A stretch of DNA of 64,000 bases. Origin: Burhinus oedicnemus (Eukaryota > Chordata > Aves > Charadriiformes > Burhinidae). The DNA lies in NCBI GenBank assembly GCA_008921705.1, contig VFFE01006970.1, positions 751,623 through 815,622 on the forward strand, in the 5' to 3' direction. Position numbers and translations under genes: made by a program. Positions 52,111-64,000 of the stretch are shown here, one piece after another. Within the stretch, counting starts at the first letter, position 1; every line of letters begins with the position of its first letter. The notes under the pieces are model-generated. The model ran no database searches and was not told where the DNA came from. It was given only the letters and a program-made list of their open reading frames with translations.

Positions 52111-55100
52111 AAGACAGTGGCAGACGGGTGGTGGACATGTCTCTGCAGATGCAGAGGGCTTTCCAGGAGTGTTAGCCACCCGGTTGGAGGTGTAGGGGGA
52201 GCTGCCATCGCAAAAGAACAGTTTTCTGTTCCTTCATGAAAATAAATACACATAGGTGGTCTTATGTGGGCCTTCTCATTTTCTTTTTTTAGGCATAAGC
52301 TTGAGGAGGCTGTTTGTTTGTTCAGCTACCATGCTAGGCTAAGGCGGCATTTATGCTCCCACAACACAAATGCCCCACTTGAAACAATAGGAAACCCAAG
52401 GGAAGTGTGCTTCTGTGCTAAAATTATTAGGAAAAGATTATAAAAGAAAACAGCTACTAATTATTAACATCAGGTTCCCACTCATTATTAGCATCACAAA
52501 TATAAAATGGCTGCCAACAAGAGTCAGCTTGGAAATCTCATTAGAAAGAAATGTCACAGTTTATTCCTGGTTATAAATGCTGTTTTATTACCTTTGGAAT
52601 GGTTGGGTGGCTTGGCTAAATGCAATGGGTGGCTCCCGTCGAGGTATACATTTTTACTGATGAATTTGTATTAGCGAAAGAATAAGAAATATCTGATCAT
52701 TTTCTAAGCAATCCTGAAAATAAAACAACGTTCTAGAATTGCCCAAGAAAGTAGTCATCTGGATTGCACACTGGAGTACAAAAGAAAAAGAATAATGATA
52801 TGGTAATATAAAAAGGGCAAAACCATAATGAGAAGGGACATTTGTCAGTATACTCAGAAAAGCACAATCTGTCTCCCTGGTAATTTGGTGGAGTACAGAA
52901 AGTATTACATGCCATATTACAAGTATTGCATTTTATTTCTGACTTCAGGAAGCATTGCCATATGTCTTCCAAGTCAGACATGGCCTCTTAAATGTAGCGT
53001 GTTCTTTGTTCATGCTGTACGGGCTCTATCCCGTGTGGACAGTATTTATGCCGAATAAATTAAAGAGAGTATAAATCTTCCAGTGCCACAAGACTTTGTA
53101 TCAGCCAGCTTTTGTGGATGAAGTGGGAAGGAGCAATTTGGCTCCTAATGACCAGGGAAACTTGACAGGTTTGCTTTATTTCTCAGACCTGACAACTTTC
53201 TCTAAAAGCTATTGTTATGGAAATAGTCCTGAATTTCCCAGCCTTAAGAAACATTTACTACTTTCAAACATATTTCATGGGAAAAAGAAAAAAGACACAT
53301 TTTCAAATATTCCTGGTATAAAGCAGCCTATCTATGTTACAATTAAATATGCCCTGATGCACCCTGATATTACTATGATTAGAAGTTATATGAGATTTCA
53401 CACATTTACATGAAGTTTCATGATTACAGCTTGAGACATTTGTGACCTAAGGTCCTATTCCTATGAGTTGTCCCTTCTGGTCCCCACATTCTCCCTGGAG
53501 CTATACTGGGACTGTGCATAGACCTAAAGGTCCGTCCACATGGTGTCACATTGAAATCAAAGGGAATTTAGAGAGACTGATGGTCGAATCAAAAGGACAC
53601 CTGCAGATCAGCATTAACCAGAGTACGTTAGACTTAAATATGTGAAGTGTTCAGATATCACAGCAGTGCCACAGTTTAGACTTTCCTATACCACCATGTC
53701 ATTAACGTTCCTTTAATATTGCTGTTTACAGCTGGACTGGGTTAAAGTGTTAGAAACAAGGATAAGGCAGAGGAATAATGTTTTATTAAAGGCATGTATG
53801 AGGAATATTTTTGGAAAGGAAGGAACTTTTCTAGTGTCAAAGAATTGCAATAATGAAGGAAAGTAAGGAAACGATGGACTGAGGTGAAAAGATGGCATTA
53901 TAAAAGGAGTGAAGCAGAATGACAGGGAATATGCTACAGCAAGCAATAAAATAATTAGAAGAAAATATTACAAGAAATTGGGAAAAACAAGGAGCATAAG
54001 AGGAGATGAAAACAAATGTACATATGGATCAATCTGTAGGTACAGTTGGAATTAGGGTGGGGAGTGTTAGAAAGAGTGAGAAACCAGTGAAGTGGGAAGA
54101 TATGGGAGAGTATTGAAATGGGGAGCAAATAAAGGAGAAAATCTAAGTCTCAGTTACTACAGAATGGCTCAGTCCATAGCATTAAATAGCCTTTACCTCC
54201 AAAATCAAGTGGCTGCTTGCAACCTACATATTTTGAATGGTTCCTGACCATGCTAACACCCAAACTGTGCTTGGGACTTGTTTGGGAGGTGTTAGCTGGC
54301 ATAGCCCAAAGCTATGCCCGGGCACATTTGAGGAGTTTGGTAGCACGAGCATTCTCATGCCTGAAAATATTCCAAGACCTTGATAGATTTACTGCTGTGG
54401 ACTTAACAATGGAGCCTACATTCATGCCATAAGCTCTGGGATTGCTTTCCAGGTTTATGCTCTGCTGTACTCTGACTTGAGTGTCAATGTCAGACTAGGG
54501 CAGGCAGCATCCACTCCCCGCAGCAGAGAAACCAGGGCCAGACAGGGGCCTGGACAGTCTCCAGCTGGTCTTTAATCCCTCTACTTTGGCAACCAGCAAC
54601 CAAGGATGTGTCCTGCAGGTGTTATAAATCCCAAAGGAGAATGCCTGGGGTGCCCTGGAGGTGACCTGAGCCCAAGTAGTCAATACCACACTACAGATAA
54701 AACCATTCTCTCTCATTTGCTAGCTCCCTCTACCTTTATAGCCTCAAATTCCCACCTGAAAGTTGGGCATCCTCCTACTCAGGAAGTCTCCTGTTAATCA
54801 TGAGTGCTGCCCCAGCCCTGCGATCTCCTGTATCTTTTGTTTCTGTAGTTGGCAAAGATGAGAACTGGGAAGTCAGAAAATAGGAGTCACAGATAGGAAA
54901 CTTTTGGCAAAGTTCTCAAGTGCTGTTTGAATAATTGCTCAGCAAAAATGCAAGCCACGGACTCATTTCAGATTTGTCTAACCATCCCAATTTTAAAAAC
55001 TCTATTAATCCCAGTGACAGCCCGCTATCACACCTATCTAATCTAATGTAATCTAATCTTCCAAGGCATTTCCATTGTGCTCTTCTCTGTAGTATTCTGA

Positions 55101-55205
55101 GCATTTTAGAGAATTAAATGAGTCGACTACGTAATCTAATTAATATTGATCTTTGGTTCTCTTCTTGCTCAACATGGGCAGCAGAAGGCACATAATTCAT
55201 CTGGT

Positions 55206-55224
55206 TTAATTATTATTATTATTA
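55206..55224. repeat. (TTA)n microsatellite
   Basis: About six ATT/TTA units. Confidence 0.9.
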
Positions 55225-58200
55225 AAGTTATTACAGTGGGAAAGCAATGATAGAGAGGAGTGCTGCATTTTAGCCAAAGGGTATCCATATCTGTGGCTCT
55301 TCCAGTCTCTCGAAGGAGGGAGACCCAGAGAGAGCTTTCCTCTCATGATGTTGAACAACATGGGAGAACTTTGCACTAGCATATCCAGATTGGTTCAAAC
55401 AGCTTTTCAGCTGCCGGTATGTAGCACAGGTGCATATCAATGTTTGCACTGCTGTAGTGTACATGATTGCATACCCAAAATGGAACTGCATCAAATTTAA
55501 GACCTGCCTTGCATCTGTGCGCAGGTTCGTATCAGAGCTTGCATGATCATTACACCGATGTGAATTCCTATTGTGCAAATGTGGTCATATGGCTTTTTAG
55601 AAATAAGTCATCTTGCACATAGCCTGGAATGAGTCTATTGGGACTGCTGAAGGTCAGGTCACAGTCTGGAGGCACCACAATGAATTATTTGTACACTTTC
55701 CCTTTCTTTGCAGGTCAGCTGCTGCCTCTTGAACCAGCCTGAATTTTACATTTTCCTCTCCAGAGCTGAGGTTATTTCTAATTTGGCTGGATCACATCTG
55801 TCCATTCTGGAAGTCAACAATGCTCAGAACCAAGTTTGCATATGGCAGCCATGGACTGGGTCTCCTGCCATCCCCAGATGAAAAGTATTTTTTTATCAAT
55901 CTTGACTACTGGAAGCCCCACTAACAAAGAAAAGTCCATAATGATTCCACAGCTAAAACCCCTCCCCCTGAATCCCTTATCTGAAGGTAACATTTCAGGA
56001 CCATGTGCAGTCTACCCACAGAAGATTCACAGCCACCTAACTGGATCTGATCATTTGACACCGGTGACATGCTGTGCCAGCTGGTGATGCTGGGAAGGAC
56101 AAAAGCCTTTGTAGTCCTTACTTGCCTACTCAAACCCCCTTGCTTTATATCTGTCCACTGTGTGTCACCTTCATATTGCAGGTACTTGGACCCTGTCTGC
56201 AGCTTGCAGCACACTGGCAGTTATACTCAGGTGTCAAAGAGAAGAGGAGAGTCGCCTGCGTAATTTCACAGCCAAAGCATGTAGAGAAGGAGGCACAAGT
56301 GCTTCTCCAGCCTTCAGAGATAATTTTAGGATTAGTTGAATGATCACCACGGCCTAAACGACCATGATGCATCTTTGTTTTGATGAAAGAGCTTTGCCGG
56401 CCAGCAGCGGTATTTGCTAAGCCAGAGCATGCAATATGCCTTAGACAACCAGAAGTATGGCCTTTGTCCATAGTTCATATCAAGAGGAAATGTACTCCCT
56501 GCTGGCAATGCTAGCGATGAATCTAAGATGAACTCATTGTGATGTATTGGAAAAATTACTAATCACCCATTTTTCCTTTCAGGCCAGGAGAGAAAAAGTA
56601 ACAGCTCAACAGGGAAAGATGTTGAGCGGGTTTTACATCTGACACGTCCTTCTGCACTCTACAGAAAATTACCATCACCATCTCCAGTAATTAAAGGCTA
56701 AATTCTTCACAAATGTATAAAGCAACATGAATGTATCCCAATTTCTATAGCACCTCTCTTATTGTTAGTGCAAGAAATCTTTCTTATAGCTGCCAATAAT
56801 CATGGAGAAACTCAATGGGTTACCTTTACTGAAGAAGGAAATCAGTCAGTATGTGAAAGATAAAACCTTGCTGGTTAATATGTATGTATTTGAAAGATAT
56901 AAAAGTCTTAGGGATGAATGTTATTTGGGGCACTTTATATGGGCTTGCATACTGTAGTGTAAATGCAATTACTATGCAAATGCACTCAGTAACCGTGGAA
57001 GGAATTTAGGGTATAGCTGGTGGCATCATTCTTGGTTTGAGATCATAAAAATTATTTTGACCAGCTGATCCAATATCACTATGAGAATCTAGAATTGATG
57101 TAATCTTTTAACTTGGAAGAAATTTTTAAATAACATGCAATAAAATGTATTTTCTGGATCTATTTTTTTAGCACAGTTGCATGTATAAATTTGAGGCATC
57201 AGATCTGACTAGCTAATTCTAATCTCTGTAACCGTTATCCCACATCTACTCAGACCTATGCTAACTGCTTAGATAGTTCTCTTTTGCTCATCCTACCTCA
57301 TAAACATTGCTTTTATGATGAAGAACCGAGGAGATATTTGGTTGGAAGCAGTGGAGAGTGGTGCTGAGTGCCTCCCCATCACAGCCTGTGATACAGCTGC
57401 CAGTTCAGAAGACTGGGCAAGTTTCATCTGCATCACCCTCCAGTCCTTCTTCCTTTCTAAGAGGTCCTTTTCCTCTGTGCTGTTAATCTGTCTGACCAGC
57501 AATGCAGGCCTGCTTCCAAAGCCTCTTGTGTTAGCACTCATTCTAGTGGGTCCAATTTTCCTCTGAGTGAAACCCAATTAACTCCAGAATAAGTCCATTA
57601 ACTTCAAAGCACTGAGCAAGTGAACATTAAGTGTATGGAAGATGGAATTTAGCGTACCAACTTCGGTAGCATTGTTTTCCCCAGAACACCCTTGCACATG
57701 AGGAGAGAGCAGGAACCTCATCATTCATCACTGCCTATTAATATCGAATATCTGGAGGTTTGTTTTAGTCTCATCTTTGTCACAAGATTGTCAGAGAGAA
57801 GAGCAATGGGATTTTTTCATGTTTTTGAAAGTTGTATCATTTTTCAATTTTGTTACTTTGTCATCATGACCTTTCTGCCCAGGAAAAGATATATAGTACT
57901 AGGATAAATTGTTCTGATCTTTTTCTCCTAAAAGTCAATTAGTTCATTTCGTCATAATGCGTCAGAAGTCTCTGTCAGTCATATCAGCTCTTTCTGAAGT
58001 AACAGCTGCAACAGAAAAACACATATCAGACCCCCGTGCAAATACAGTGGTATAACCATATTGTTACGTATTATTATCTTATTTTGTTTTCAGAGAGTGA
58101 AAAAAGGAAAAGAGAACATTTATGATAAGAAAACACTGGATTTTTTGGACGATTAGTTTTCCACAGATATTGACCCAGTGTGTGCACTGCTCAGACTTTG

Positions 58201-58842
58201 AATAAAGCTTCAAAATATCTCAAGCTATTTACCCTTTATATATGAAAAGTCAAGTGTGTTATAATTTGTAGTCAAGTGGCTACTTAGAGGAACTCAAAGC
58301 ATTAGAGAAAATTATGTCAGACTGTAAAAAAGGATTGTGTACATTTGCACCCAATTCAAGGCACTCATAGTAGTTTACAAGAGTTAAAAAATTCATAAAA
58401 TTAGCATTTGTCAATCACATATTGAATAGGAAGTTGGTACTGGGGGAATGTTAATTTTTTTAAGGTGCTATGTTAGGGAGAGACTGACCAGTGAATTAAC
58501 ACTCGTGTACTCTGGAAGTATTTTTCCGTAACTGCGTATCCCACTTCATGCACCAAATCTTTTAACGTGACATTTGAATATAGAAAGCATGTAGTTTATG
58601 TTTCTGCCACAGAATGGAGCAGGCAGACTCATTTAACTGTTTCCAGTCTTTATTGCTTCATGGTATTCATACGGGTAACTCCATTAATTCCCAGCAATTC
58701 TCGAGAATTACGTTGATGTCTTGAGCAAATTGAGATTTTCTTTTCCTGCGTGCACCCACGTGTGCATATTTGCGATTAGCCTTTAAAAGCTTTTCCACTC
58801 TATTTGTCCTGGTGCTTGACATAACCACCTGTCACTGCCTTC

Positions 58843-59046
58843 ATATTTACGTAGCATCTCTCATTCAGGGGTCTCAGGCAGTCTGAGTATTAATACAAGA
58901 AGATGTATAATGTTCCTCTGAAATATTTATAATCCCCTTCCCGTGGAGGTGGAAAATACAGCACACAAAGACTAAGCAACCTGTGTGGCACACACAGCTG
59001 GCAGCCCAAAGTCCTGGCTCCCAGCCTCGTAACCGCAAGGCTCTTT
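58843..59046 (-). mobile_element. MIR-like ancient SINE (tRNA-derived, core-SINE type)
   Basis: Read on the plus strand it follows the order of a reverse-complemented MIR: a TAGCATCTCTCATTCAGGGG start, a TTTATAATCCCC block, a GACTAAGCAACCTGTGTGG block, CACACAGCTGGCAG, then CCTGGCTCCCAGCCTCGTAA and AAGGCTCTTTTCC. These match the MIR pattern ATAATCCCC..AGACTAAGTAACTTGCC..CACACAGCTAG..CCCAGG..GCTCTT.ACC with many changes. Subfamily and exact ends are uncertain. Confidence 0.55.
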
Positions 59047-59516
59047 TCCCTTTTGGACACTTCAGAAAGAAAGCCCGTAATTCCCAGAGACGTTCCCAAA
59101 AGACTGTCCCACAACACTCCCGAGATTTTTACCTCATGAGATTTGGTATAGTGAGAAACCCAACAAAACACTGGTCTCCCCAGGAGGATGCCCTGACTTA
59201 CTGGAGGACAGAGAGGGTGAGCAGGGAAGCGGGGGAGGCTGCTTGGGGCAGAAAGCCCCCGCTGGGCAGCCCCCCTCTGCTGCCTCTCTCTTTGAAGCTG
59301 GACCCCACGTGGCATCCACGTGGCTGGCTCATATTGGCCATATGGGAGCACCCAGCTCTCCACTGCTCTCCTTTCCCTTGCTGGGACTCCCAGACTGGAG
59401 CTGCTCTTTCTCATAGCAATAGTCCCTGGTGCGGGTTTGGAGGAGTTTTGCTTGGGAGAGTGTGCCGTCCTGGCTGTAGGAGTAGCATACATCCAGGAAG
59501 CAGGAAAAAAAATCTA

Positions 59517-59545
59517 AATAAAATATCTACCAAAAAAAAAAAAAA
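59517..59545 (+). other. AATAAA followed by A14 tract
   Basis: AATAAA at 59517-59522 is followed nine bases later by fourteen A residues (59532-59545). This looks like the end of a poly(A) retrocopy, but no parent gene is recognised upstream and no target-site duplication was found. A chance A-rich stretch is equally possible. Confidence 0.3.
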
Positions 59546-60337
59546 GAGGTCTTTTAAGTGTGCTGGGTTGCTTTGCAACTCACCCCTCCTGTGCGTGGGG
59601 CTGGGAGGGGGGAGCACAGCTGTGAATTATTCAGCCCTGATTGACTGCCTGGTCTCTGCAGCTATTGGGATCTCTGCAGCCTGACTGCTCCGTGCTGTCG
59701 CAGGCCTGCTGCCCCGTCAGCGTCTCTGCGCTGCAAGGGGAACCAGGAGTCGGGAGGGAGGTGCATGTGGTTGCCTCTACTCGGAGTGAAATTCAGATGT
59801 CGTCACTTAATGGTCCCCCAAAAACTCCGATTCCCTCACAAATTAAGTGTGTCCATTCGACCAATATATCACTTACTGTATGCAGCAAGTATATATTAAG
59901 TAGCTAGTATGTTTTCAAGTAGTCTTAGCTTTTATAAGTTTTCCAGATCCTCAGAAGTGTAAAGAAATCTAAAAACAAAGAAGACATGCAACACTTCTGA
60001 ACTCTGACAAGTCTTTACTTTTTCCAAATATTTGGTTTCACTGCAAATATTTTTAACTCTTCCAGCTCTTCAGCTCCCCCCTCTTTTTTACATTTTTTCC
60101 TTCTCTCCCAGCCTCATGATTACAAAATGTTCAGGCACCAAGTGGTTGCTTTCTTGCTTAAGTTCCCTGCATAGTTGTGTTTCCTTAGAGGTTGAATCTG
60201 AGGTCACCCACAACACCTTGGCAGAGTTTAAGATGTTTTATGTGTTCACATTAAGTAATCTAAATTTGCTATGAGATACAAGGTTTAGTAATGAAACTGG
60301 GTTTAATTTAGCAAAAGTGAAGCCACTCTGTGCTTTT

Positions 60338-60440
60338 CTTGATATAATTCTAATATTCTATAGACCTTGATATAATTTTACTATTCTATAAACACTGATA
60401 TAATTTTAATATTCTGTACTTTTCTTGAAATAATTCTAGA
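60338..60440. repeat. 28-bp tandem repeat, four copies
   Basis: GATATAATT anchors fall at 60341, 60369 and 60397, with a diverged GAAATAATT at 60427: periods of 28, 28 and 30. Each unit has the form CTTGATATAATTYTAMTATTCT plus a short variable tail. Confidence 0.9.
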
Positions 60441-61387
60441 GCCTCCAAAAAAGTCAAATTTTCTCATCAAAGATCTGTTTTCATAGGGAAACTACAGTCC
60501 AGCTACAGAGTTATGAAGATGTATTATAGCAACGGTATCCATGGAGCTTAGACTTTTCCATCCAAAGGAGACGGGTTTGGATTTTTTCCCCTCTAGGTTA
60601 CAAAGCAAATGTAAAACTTCCTTAAAGACAATGAAAACATGGAGCTGTGTAGCAACCAGAGTCATATAGACGTACAGATCTTATCATTCACCTCTAAATG
60701 ATTTTCTAAGCAGTCAGTGAAAGGCACTCTGAAATCATTGCTGCATGCATGGTAGGGCTGCTCACATCCACATTGGACTGGATGTCGCTGGTGGTGACAC
60801 CGAATATTGGCTCTACCCCTGCTGCCCACATCTCCTACCACATAGTCTCATGCTGGGGCATCAGCCTCGCAGCCCACCCTCCCACCACCTCGATCTCTCA
60901 AGCCCCAAGTGTCTACAAATAGGGTCAGCAGTGGTGGTGGCCGGGATCCGTCAGGGCACGCAGGCAGTAATAGCCTGAGCTGAGCCACGGGGTGGATGCC
61001 TGCGTAAACAGCTACTAGGAACAGCCTTGGAGCAGGCGGTTCCTGGGCAATTCAAATTAGCATCCATATAGGAAGAGGGAGGCCTTGGAAGTGGTTTGTG
61101 TGATGCCAGCGGCACTCCTGCCACAGGTGTGGAAGCACAGCTGATGTCAGCCTGCACCAAAATAGATCAAGGCAGTACTACCTTCGTGCTCCACGGAACA
61201 AGACAGGCAATGAGTGAATTATTTGGTGGTGATGCACATCCCCTGAATATTCTTGCCCTATTTAGGAGCGCACAAATGAAATAGCTGTTATGAGATTTTT
61301 CTCATCATCCCATACATCAAACGCATGCCAGACAGTTTGGGCAACAGGCTGGTACCTCAGCTATGAATCAGTTTGCGTTTATTGCTG

Positions 61388-61416
61388 TTCCTTTTTTTTT
61401 TCCTTTTTTTCTCTTT
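61388..61416. repeat. T-rich tract
   Basis: Runs of T broken by CC and CTC. Confidence 0.85.
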
Positions 61417-63442
61417 ATTACTTCCCATATTTTTAAATAGTAAGAAATATGGCACAATGCTAAACACTAAAATTAAATCAGAAGCAGTGTATCAAGTAGC
61501 ATTTCTCCTCTGAATGTTGAAGGGTATTTTGCAGCTAAGACGCAACAGAACAACTTGTAGCTTGTCTTCCTGAGGAATTTGGTAGAGATGAGGGCCAGAA
61601 AGCAGCACTCTTACTAAAGCTTATCATCAGCTTTAGTCTGCCATGGTCTTCTTTGATGTACGCTGCCATTCTTGCATCTTTTGCATGTAAGGGAAATAAG
61701 TGGGTCCAGTGCCCTTAGGACAAATTCAGAAAAGGTGCATAGAAAGGGGCCAGATTGCTTTGAACTCTTTCAGTTAGTTCCATTTCTGTCTTTGGGGGTT
61801 TAACTTCGTAAAACGCATGCAAACGTGGGAGAAAGTGCCCATTAGAATTGCTCCACATGGCTGACATGCAGCTGGCACGGAGCACACTGCTATGCTTGTT
61901 TAGACACTTTGCATGTAAGTAGGAGCAATAACTTGTTTTAATGGCAAGTTTGGGTGGGGAGACTTGGGAAAGTTATGGATAATCAAGGGGTGAAGTTAAC
62001 AGGCATAAGTTCAAGCACGTTAAACTCCTCGGACATGTGTTTTCACTCAGAATAAAGAGGCTGGAGTTTGCAGCAATTTAAACAGAATTAAGCTACAGAA
62101 AATGAAAGCCATTTTATTCCTGCATAAGAGCACCCATATGGCGTTTATCAACCTGCAGTTTAGGCATACTTGCATTCCACCTTTATTTGATTAACTTTCC
62201 TGTATGTCTTCATAATAGGCATGGTCTACGATTTTTCAGTTAGTTCAGGGAGCCTAAAGTATGCCACTTTTACAAATACCATTCCTTGTTTATAAACTAA
62301 TATGGAATCCATTGCTAACTGTAATTGCACCAAAATTGCTGTAATAGTTGTTTAATAAATACACAAGGTTAAATATTTCTACTTCCAAAGTTAAAAAAGA
62401 ATGGCATACTATACTAGCACTAGCTCTCCAACAGAAATGAACTTTTGTATATAGATGAATAAGTAACTTTTTTTCTGGACAGTGCTAACTCCATCAGGTA
62501 CATCTATGCTGTCAAGTAACTCCCCAGTTAATTTTCAGGTTCTGTGCTCTAATCACCCATGTTCATCCAGCCTCAGACTCATTCCGCATGAACCTACTAG
62601 ATGTCTCCAAAACGAAAAGTGTGAATGCTTCTGAGCATGCTTGGCTCTAGGGCCCCCTCCAGGAAGGCAGCGCGGGTGAGACTGGACCAGTTTTGGCTGC
62701 CTCTGCCTGGCACAGGGTATGTCTGTCAGCTGATGGTGCCGTGTGTTGGTGTGCTCACCACAGAGGGAGCCCTTTGGAGCCAGGGGTGGGTCACACACAC
62801 TATACCTATTTTATGTTTTCTTTGGACTAACTCTAGTATTAGGGATGCATTAAATGTGCTCCTGTGTGCCAAATGCCATGATCGCTCTCTCTATATATTT
62901 TTATATTTAAAATTAGAGACCATCTTCTGGTTTCATTTCATCTGTTTGAAGGTGCATCTACAGTCACGTTTCTGTCCATAGCAAGAGTGCACTGTTGAAG
63001 CGGGTTTCTCAGTTGTCCCAAGTTACTGTGCTTTGACTCTTATCGGAGACAGGTCTTTGAGCACAAAACCTGGATTCCTTTTGGACAAAAATACATGAGA
63101 AGAGAGGCTCCAGTGGCACAGCTGTTGCCCTCCAGCTACAGGTGAGTTTGCAGCCCAGGGACCAGACCAGAGATGCTCTGAGCTAATGAAACCCACAAAT
63201 GCTGGTGTCTGCTTCTAGATTTAAACTTTGGGTTTGGCACCTTTTTAAATCCTTAGCTTTCCACTACTGTCAAGTCATTTTGTAGATATGACTGGATACC
63301 AAAAGAAACTGTGTCCCTAAGGTGCACAAGGCACTTGGGTTTGCAGTGTTGGTGTATGGTCACATTGAAGTCCAAGAGTACATTGTGTACATTGTTTTAG
63401 AAGGGCAGCAACAGCAAGGAAGGGAAAAATGCAGGTTTTGGA

Positions 63443-63510
63443 AATGCAAAAGCAGAATTAAAAATGAGGAAAGAAGAAGAAGAAAGAAATGAAGAAAAAG
63501 TGGGGAAGGA
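63443..63510. repeat. Purine-rich (GAA/AAG) tract
   Basis: A stretch of GAGGAAAGAAGAAGAAGAAA type, nearly all purine, followed by GTGGGGAAGGAA. Confidence 0.85.
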
Positions 63511-64000
63511 ACTTTTCCACCATCCTTACTCTGGTGTACGTGTCTATTAACCCAACATCGCCCAGCTTAGTGAAGCAGGTACCATGCCACAGTGTCAGTG
63601 CTTCCTGCTTCTTTGGAGAGTTGCTCCCAATGCTTTCATTTATCTGGAATTAATTTGGTATGTGTTTGTTGCCTTATGTGATTAAAGGCTCATCTCCCCA
63701 CACACGAAGAAGCACAGACGCACACAGGCAGGCAGGGGGTAGGGACAGTAACCTCACCAGAGGAAGGTGCCCTAGCCCCAACCACTCACAGGAGGTGACC
63801 AGCCCCACAGCTGGGGTACACCCATCACCATGGGGCCAGGGAGATGTACAGACCGAGGCAGGCACTGCCTGTGGTGGGATGGCACACACGGGGTTCAGGG
63901 GAAGAACATTTGGGGATTGTGCAAGACTTACTATGGGATGTTCAGGAGAGGAACCAAAGGCAGGAAAGGGAGGGGTCATGGTTTGGGGAGGAACAAACAA

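Larger units (their letters stand above)
51901..58842. other. Intergenic stretch: no gene recognised
   Basis: About 7 kb of unique sequence between an old CR1 and a MIR-like SINE. It holds the 22-bp tandem repeat at 52.05 kb, a TTA microsatellite at 55.2 kb and purine-rich sequence around 53.8-54.1 kb. Open frames up to about 110 codons occur on both strands in overlapping pairs (for example near 55.9-56.5 kb) and carry no domain I recognise. Confidence 0.6.
59049..64000. other. Distal 5' flank: no gene recognised
   Basis: Contains the longest gap-free open frame of the window (58983-59684, plus strand, 233 codons). That frame begins inside the MIR-like SINE and reads through the A14 tract as a Lys run, so it is unlikely to be a gene. 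Beyond it are a 28-bp tandem repeat, T-rich and purine-rich tracts, and otherwise unique sequence. Confidence 0.6.

Noticed and set aside
55020..55110. CTAATCTAATGTAATCTAATC and following sequence as an old repeat
   Set aside because: A short imperfect TAATC reiteration; no clear family or boundaries.
57560..57640. Faint resemblance to an ancient reptile repeat (CCATTAACTTCAAAGCACTGAG region)
   Set aside because: Only short matching blocks; not supportable without a Dfam search.

Overview
This looks like a window of bird nuclear genome. The best evidence is a set of CR1 LINE 3' ends of the avian type (1.0, 5.05, 32.5-33.0 and 44.8 kb). Older amniote repeats (51.8 and 59 kb), vertebrate-style microsatellites, AT-rich intronic sequence and a single CpG island agree with this. 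I cannot name the species or order.

Only one piece of a protein-coding gene can be supported. It is a 164-bp exon on the minus strand at 10615-10778, coding for most of the SAM domain of CNKSR2 (connector enhancer of KSR 2), with proper splice sites on both sides. In human this is exon 2 of a gene with long first introns. Read on the minus strand, the window runs from the CNKSR2 5' flank (about 64-47.7 kb), through a CpG island with an assembly gap (about 47.64-47.04 kb; gap 47279-47298), through a long intron 1 (about 47-10.78 kb), exon 2, and the first 10.6 kb of intron 2. I did not find exon 1, which should encode the start methionine and about 20 residues. It most likely lies in the gap or was lost with it. 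The promoter assignment is therefore an inference.

1-10614: intron 2, with two plus-oriented CR1 tails, a GT microsatellite and an A tract. 10575-10603: a G-quadruplex-type G-run cluster just inside intron 2, next to a weak 5' splice site. 10779-47040: intron 1, mostly unique AT-rich sequence with one longer CR1 (32.5-33.0 kb, minus), one short CR1 tail (44.8 kb, plus), a CA/CG Z-DNA-type tract (35.0 kb), a 43-bp tandem duplication (24.5 kb) and several stretches that read like conserved regulatory elements (26.5, 35.5, 42.0-42.3 and 44.2-44.7 kb). 47041-47640: CpG island with GC boxes, a 20-N gap and a polypurine minisatellite. 47641-64000: no gene recognised; it holds an old CR1 fragment, a MIR-like SINE, a 28-bp tandem repeat and scattered simple repeats.

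No rRNA, tRNA, CRISPR, operon or bacterial-type system is present. The open reading frames elsewhere are short and without recognisable domains, and most occur in overlapping pairs on both strands, as expected by chance. I found no convincing new biological system. The best leads are the promoter gap, the G-run cluster at the exon 2 donor and the candidate enhancers in intron 1.
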